Source: Cytophagales bacterium (lineage in GTDB: Bacteria; Bacteroidota; Bacteroidia; Cytophagales; UBA9547). From it: a stretch of 28,013 bases of DNA. A program made the position numbers and the translations under genes. Below are positions 26,313 through 28,013 of this stretch, piece after piece (position 1 is the stretch's first letter; the number at the start of each line of letters is the position of its first letter). The DNA lies in NCBI GenBank assembly GCA_025360395.1, contig JANYCH010000145.1:1-28013 (forward strand). Direction: 5' to 3'. The notes beneath the pieces were generated by a model. The model was not told the origin of the DNA and did no database searches. It saw only the letters and a list, made by a program, of their open reading frames with translations.

Positions 26313-27356
26313 TCAAGCTGCATTGTCCTTCCTTAATTTCTCCCTGAAATATCTGATACTTGGTCTTTCAATTAAGTTATAAGTTAGAATGGAAACCCCT
26401 GCTGAAGCCAACAGGCATATAACCAGGATTAAAACGATATTGAGGTCTCTTATAATGTAACTCAATGAATAGATCACATTGGGATGAACTAAATAAAGGG
26501 AATAACTAATCGTACCCAGTCCTGATAAAATTTTTGAGACGAAGGCATTTGGAACCGGAAACCAGGCAAATGCAAAGAAGAGGATAAAACCAGTTGTCCA
26601 CGAAGTTATTACACAAGTCAATGGAAAAGTATCATTTTCAAAATAACCAAATGTTACACTTAAAGACATATGAAGGACCACTAAAGACCCAATAAGGCAT
26701 ATTAGAAATTCTTTCGAGCTTATTTCTTGTTTATGGAAAGTGTAAAGTAAATACCCTATCAAACAAACACTTATCAAACAGAGCCTTCCATATGGCAATC
26801 TGTAACCGGAAGCAACACTGACAATCACTAAAAACAGCAGGAACAAATTAAAATAAAGAATTACTTTTCTTACATTCTTTTGAAAATGAAATAAACATAG
26901 AAATACAAAAAAGCCGTACCAAATTCCTTCGATTAGCAAAGTCCAATTGCCTGGTGCGAAGTTGATTATGGCGTTTTGCCCGACAATAATATCCTGGATA
27001 AATAACAAATGACTAAATATTAGCAATGGTGCTGACGCATCTTTAACTACTAAGGGTGAGTGATAAATTCCTGCAATGAAAGCAACAGCAGTTACCAATG
27101 CCACAAAAATATACAAAGGATAAATTCTCGTGACACGCCCAAGTATGAATTGCCTTATATTTTTAGCCTTATCCATTGAATATGGAATGATATATCCGCT
27201 TACCAGGAAAAAAGCTACCACTCCTACTTGACCTAGGTTAAACCATTCGAAAGTATCCTTCCAGTTTGGAACAAATATCTCAAGCGTATGTGAATAAAGA
27301 ACAACAACTGCAGCAATTCCCCTGGTATAGTCTATAAAATCAATTCTTTTGGTCAA
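26313..27356 (-). CDS. Acyltransferase-3 family membrane protein (OafA/YrhL-like)
   Basis: An integral membrane acyltransferase of about 347 residues and roughly ten membrane segments, of the kind that O-acetylates surface polysaccharides. The family's R-x10-H motif is R12 and H23 in DYTRGIAAVVVLYSH, and GVVAFFLVSGYIIP and RIYPLY follow as expected. The start appears to be TTG at 27354-27356: an in-frame stop lies two codons upstream at 27360-27362, and the next ATG is past R12/H23, so only the TTG keeps the motif. It is 10 bases downstream of the glycosyltransferase stop on the same strand, suggesting one operon. The acceptor sugar is unknown. The IS982 element begins 29 bases beyond its 3' end. 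Confidence 0.9.
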   Translation of the reverse strand: MTKRIDFIDYTRGIAAVVVLYSHTLEIFVPNWKDTFEWFNLGQVGVVAFFLVSGYIIPYSMDKAKNIRQFILGRVTRIYPLYIFVALVTAVAFIAGIYHSPLVVKDASAPLLIFSHLLFIQDIIVGQNAIINFAPGNWTLLIEGIWYGFFVFLCLFHFQKNVRKVILYFNLFLLFLVIVSVASGYRLPYGRLCLISVCLIGYLLYTFHKQEISSKEFLICLIGSLVVLHMSLSVTFGYFENDTFPLTCVITSWTTGFILFFAFAWFPVPNAFVSKILSGLGTISYSLYLVHPNVIYSLSYIIRDLNIVLILVICLLASAGVSILTYNLIERPSIRYFREKLRKDNAA

Positions 27357-27366
27357 TTTTTATGGT

Positions 27367-28013
27367 TTAGGAATGGTAATATTTTTTAATTATCTCAGCG
27401 ATTTTATTTGCCGTTGTATCCCAGGAAAAAGCTTTTGCCTGTAATTTTCCTTTTTCAATAAGACTATTAGAAAGATTTTGGTCTGCCAATATAGATTCTA
27501 CAGCCAAAACAATTGACTCTGTTTTCATGGGATCAATATAAAGAACAGCTTCACCGCATACTTCCGGGATACTTGAGGTGTTTGATGCAACAACCGGGCA
27601 GCCGCATGCCATGGCCTCGAGAGGTGGAATTCCAAAACCTTCTTTTAAAGATGGATAAACAAAAACCCTGGCAAAGGAGTACAAACTTCTTACCTCATTA
27701 TCAGTCAAATAACCAGTAAAAATTATTCTTTTATAATCTTCTTCTGAAAGCTCCAAATCCTGAGCTGCAAATGCTTTGTGCTTATGACCAACAATGATCA
27801 AATTCAGGGATTTGTCATTTAATAGCCGGAAAGCTTCGATTAATCTTTTCAGATTTTTCCTCGGATCGAATGATGCAACAGTGAGAATATAGTTTTTGTA
27901 ATCTGGTTTTTTATTTACTGGTTGCCAAAAAGAATCAACTGCATTAGGCACTACGTGAATTTTATCAGCCGGCACACCTGTTTGCCTGATTATATCCTGT
28001 TTAGTAAAATTGC
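27367..28013 (-). CDS. Glycosyltransferase family 4, C-terminal part (runs off window)
   Basis: C-terminal, nucleotide-sugar-binding half of a GT-B glycosyltransferase of family GT4, which transfers a sugar to a growing surface polysaccharide. The open frame continues to the window edge (NFTKQDIIRQTGVPADKI), so the GTG at 27975 is not the true start and the N-terminal half is missing here. Typical landmarks are HVVPNAVD, ILTVASFDPRKNLKRLIEAF, GYLTDNEVRSLYSFARVFVYPSLKEGFG, and the E-x7-E motif EGFGIPPLE followed by AMACGCPVVASNTSSIPEV. The acyltransferase gene follows after 10 bases, so the window probably holds the 3' end of a surface-polysaccharide operon on the minus strand. Confidence 0.93.
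   Translation of the reverse strand, partial: NFTKQDIIRQTGVPADKIHVVPNAVDSFWQPVNKKPDYKNYILTVASFDPRKNLKRLIEAFRLLNDKSLNLIIVGHKHKAFAAQDLELSEEDYKRIIFTGYLTDNEVRSLYSFARVFVYPSLKEGFGIPPLEAMACGCPVVASNTSSIPEVCGEAVLYIDPMKTESIVLAVESILADQNLSNSLIEKGKLQAKAFSWDTTANKIAEIIKKYYHS

Noticed and set aside
1..28013. tRNA, rRNA, CRISPR array, toxin-antitoxin or phage-defence genes
   Set aside because: Read through the gaps and both strands; no cloverleaf-like tRNA, no regularly spaced repeats and no defence-type domains were found.

Overview
The window looks like a piece of a Bacteroidota chromosome, probably from a Cytophaga-like (Cytophagales) bacterium that degrades plant cell walls. The evidence is a complete SprA translocon protein of the type IX secretion system (T9SS), two large secreted glycoside hydrolases ending in T9SS type A sorting domains, a Bacteroidota-style FabI, AT-rich intergenic DNA, and almost no Shine-Dalgarno sequences. 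Genus-level placement (Sporocytophaga/Cytophaga-like) is only an impression.

Layout. 1-7265: a frameshifted and 3'-truncated metalloprotease-like remnant, then a GH74 xyloglucanase-type enzyme and a GH30 enzyme. Both enzymes are multidomain and share a homologous 171-residue C-terminal Ig-like plus T9SS module; a strong terminator closes the block. 7535-9585: two unrelated enoyl-ACP reductases, FabV and FabI, converge on a shared bidirectional terminator. 9816-17732: ruvA and sprA, a pairing known from other Bacteroidota; sprA appears to start at TTG. 17841-18574: a small secreted protein and a 53-residue lipoprotein. 18766-20771: a radical SAM protein and its DUF4130-like partner, a predicted DNA-repair pair whose genes overlap by one base. 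20858-21997: an acyl-CoA dehydrogenase. 22048-24452: a NarL-type histidine kinase and LuxR-type response regulator. They are followed by a small secreted protein whose upstream region holds four AAGTA/TACTT pentamers. 25281-26283: a dead but fully delimited IS982-family element with 19/21 matching terminal inverted repeats. 26313-28013 (minus strand): an acyltransferase-3 gene, probably TTG-started, and the C-terminal part of a GT4 glycosyltransferase, likely the end of a surface-polysaccharide cluster.

How the genes fit together. The two hydrolases are predicted cargo of the secretion channel whose SprA subunit is encoded about 3 kb downstream. They would attack hemicellulose or pectin/arabinogalactan side chains at or outside the cell surface. 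The rest is mostly housekeeping: fatty-acid synthesis and oxidation, recombination and repair, signalling.

I found no clear new multi-gene system. The best leads are the FabV/FabI pair, the decayed protease abutting the xyloglucanase, the shared C-terminal modules, the candidate operator by the two-component genes, and the small uncharacterised exported proteins. No tRNA, rRNA or CRISPR array was seen.
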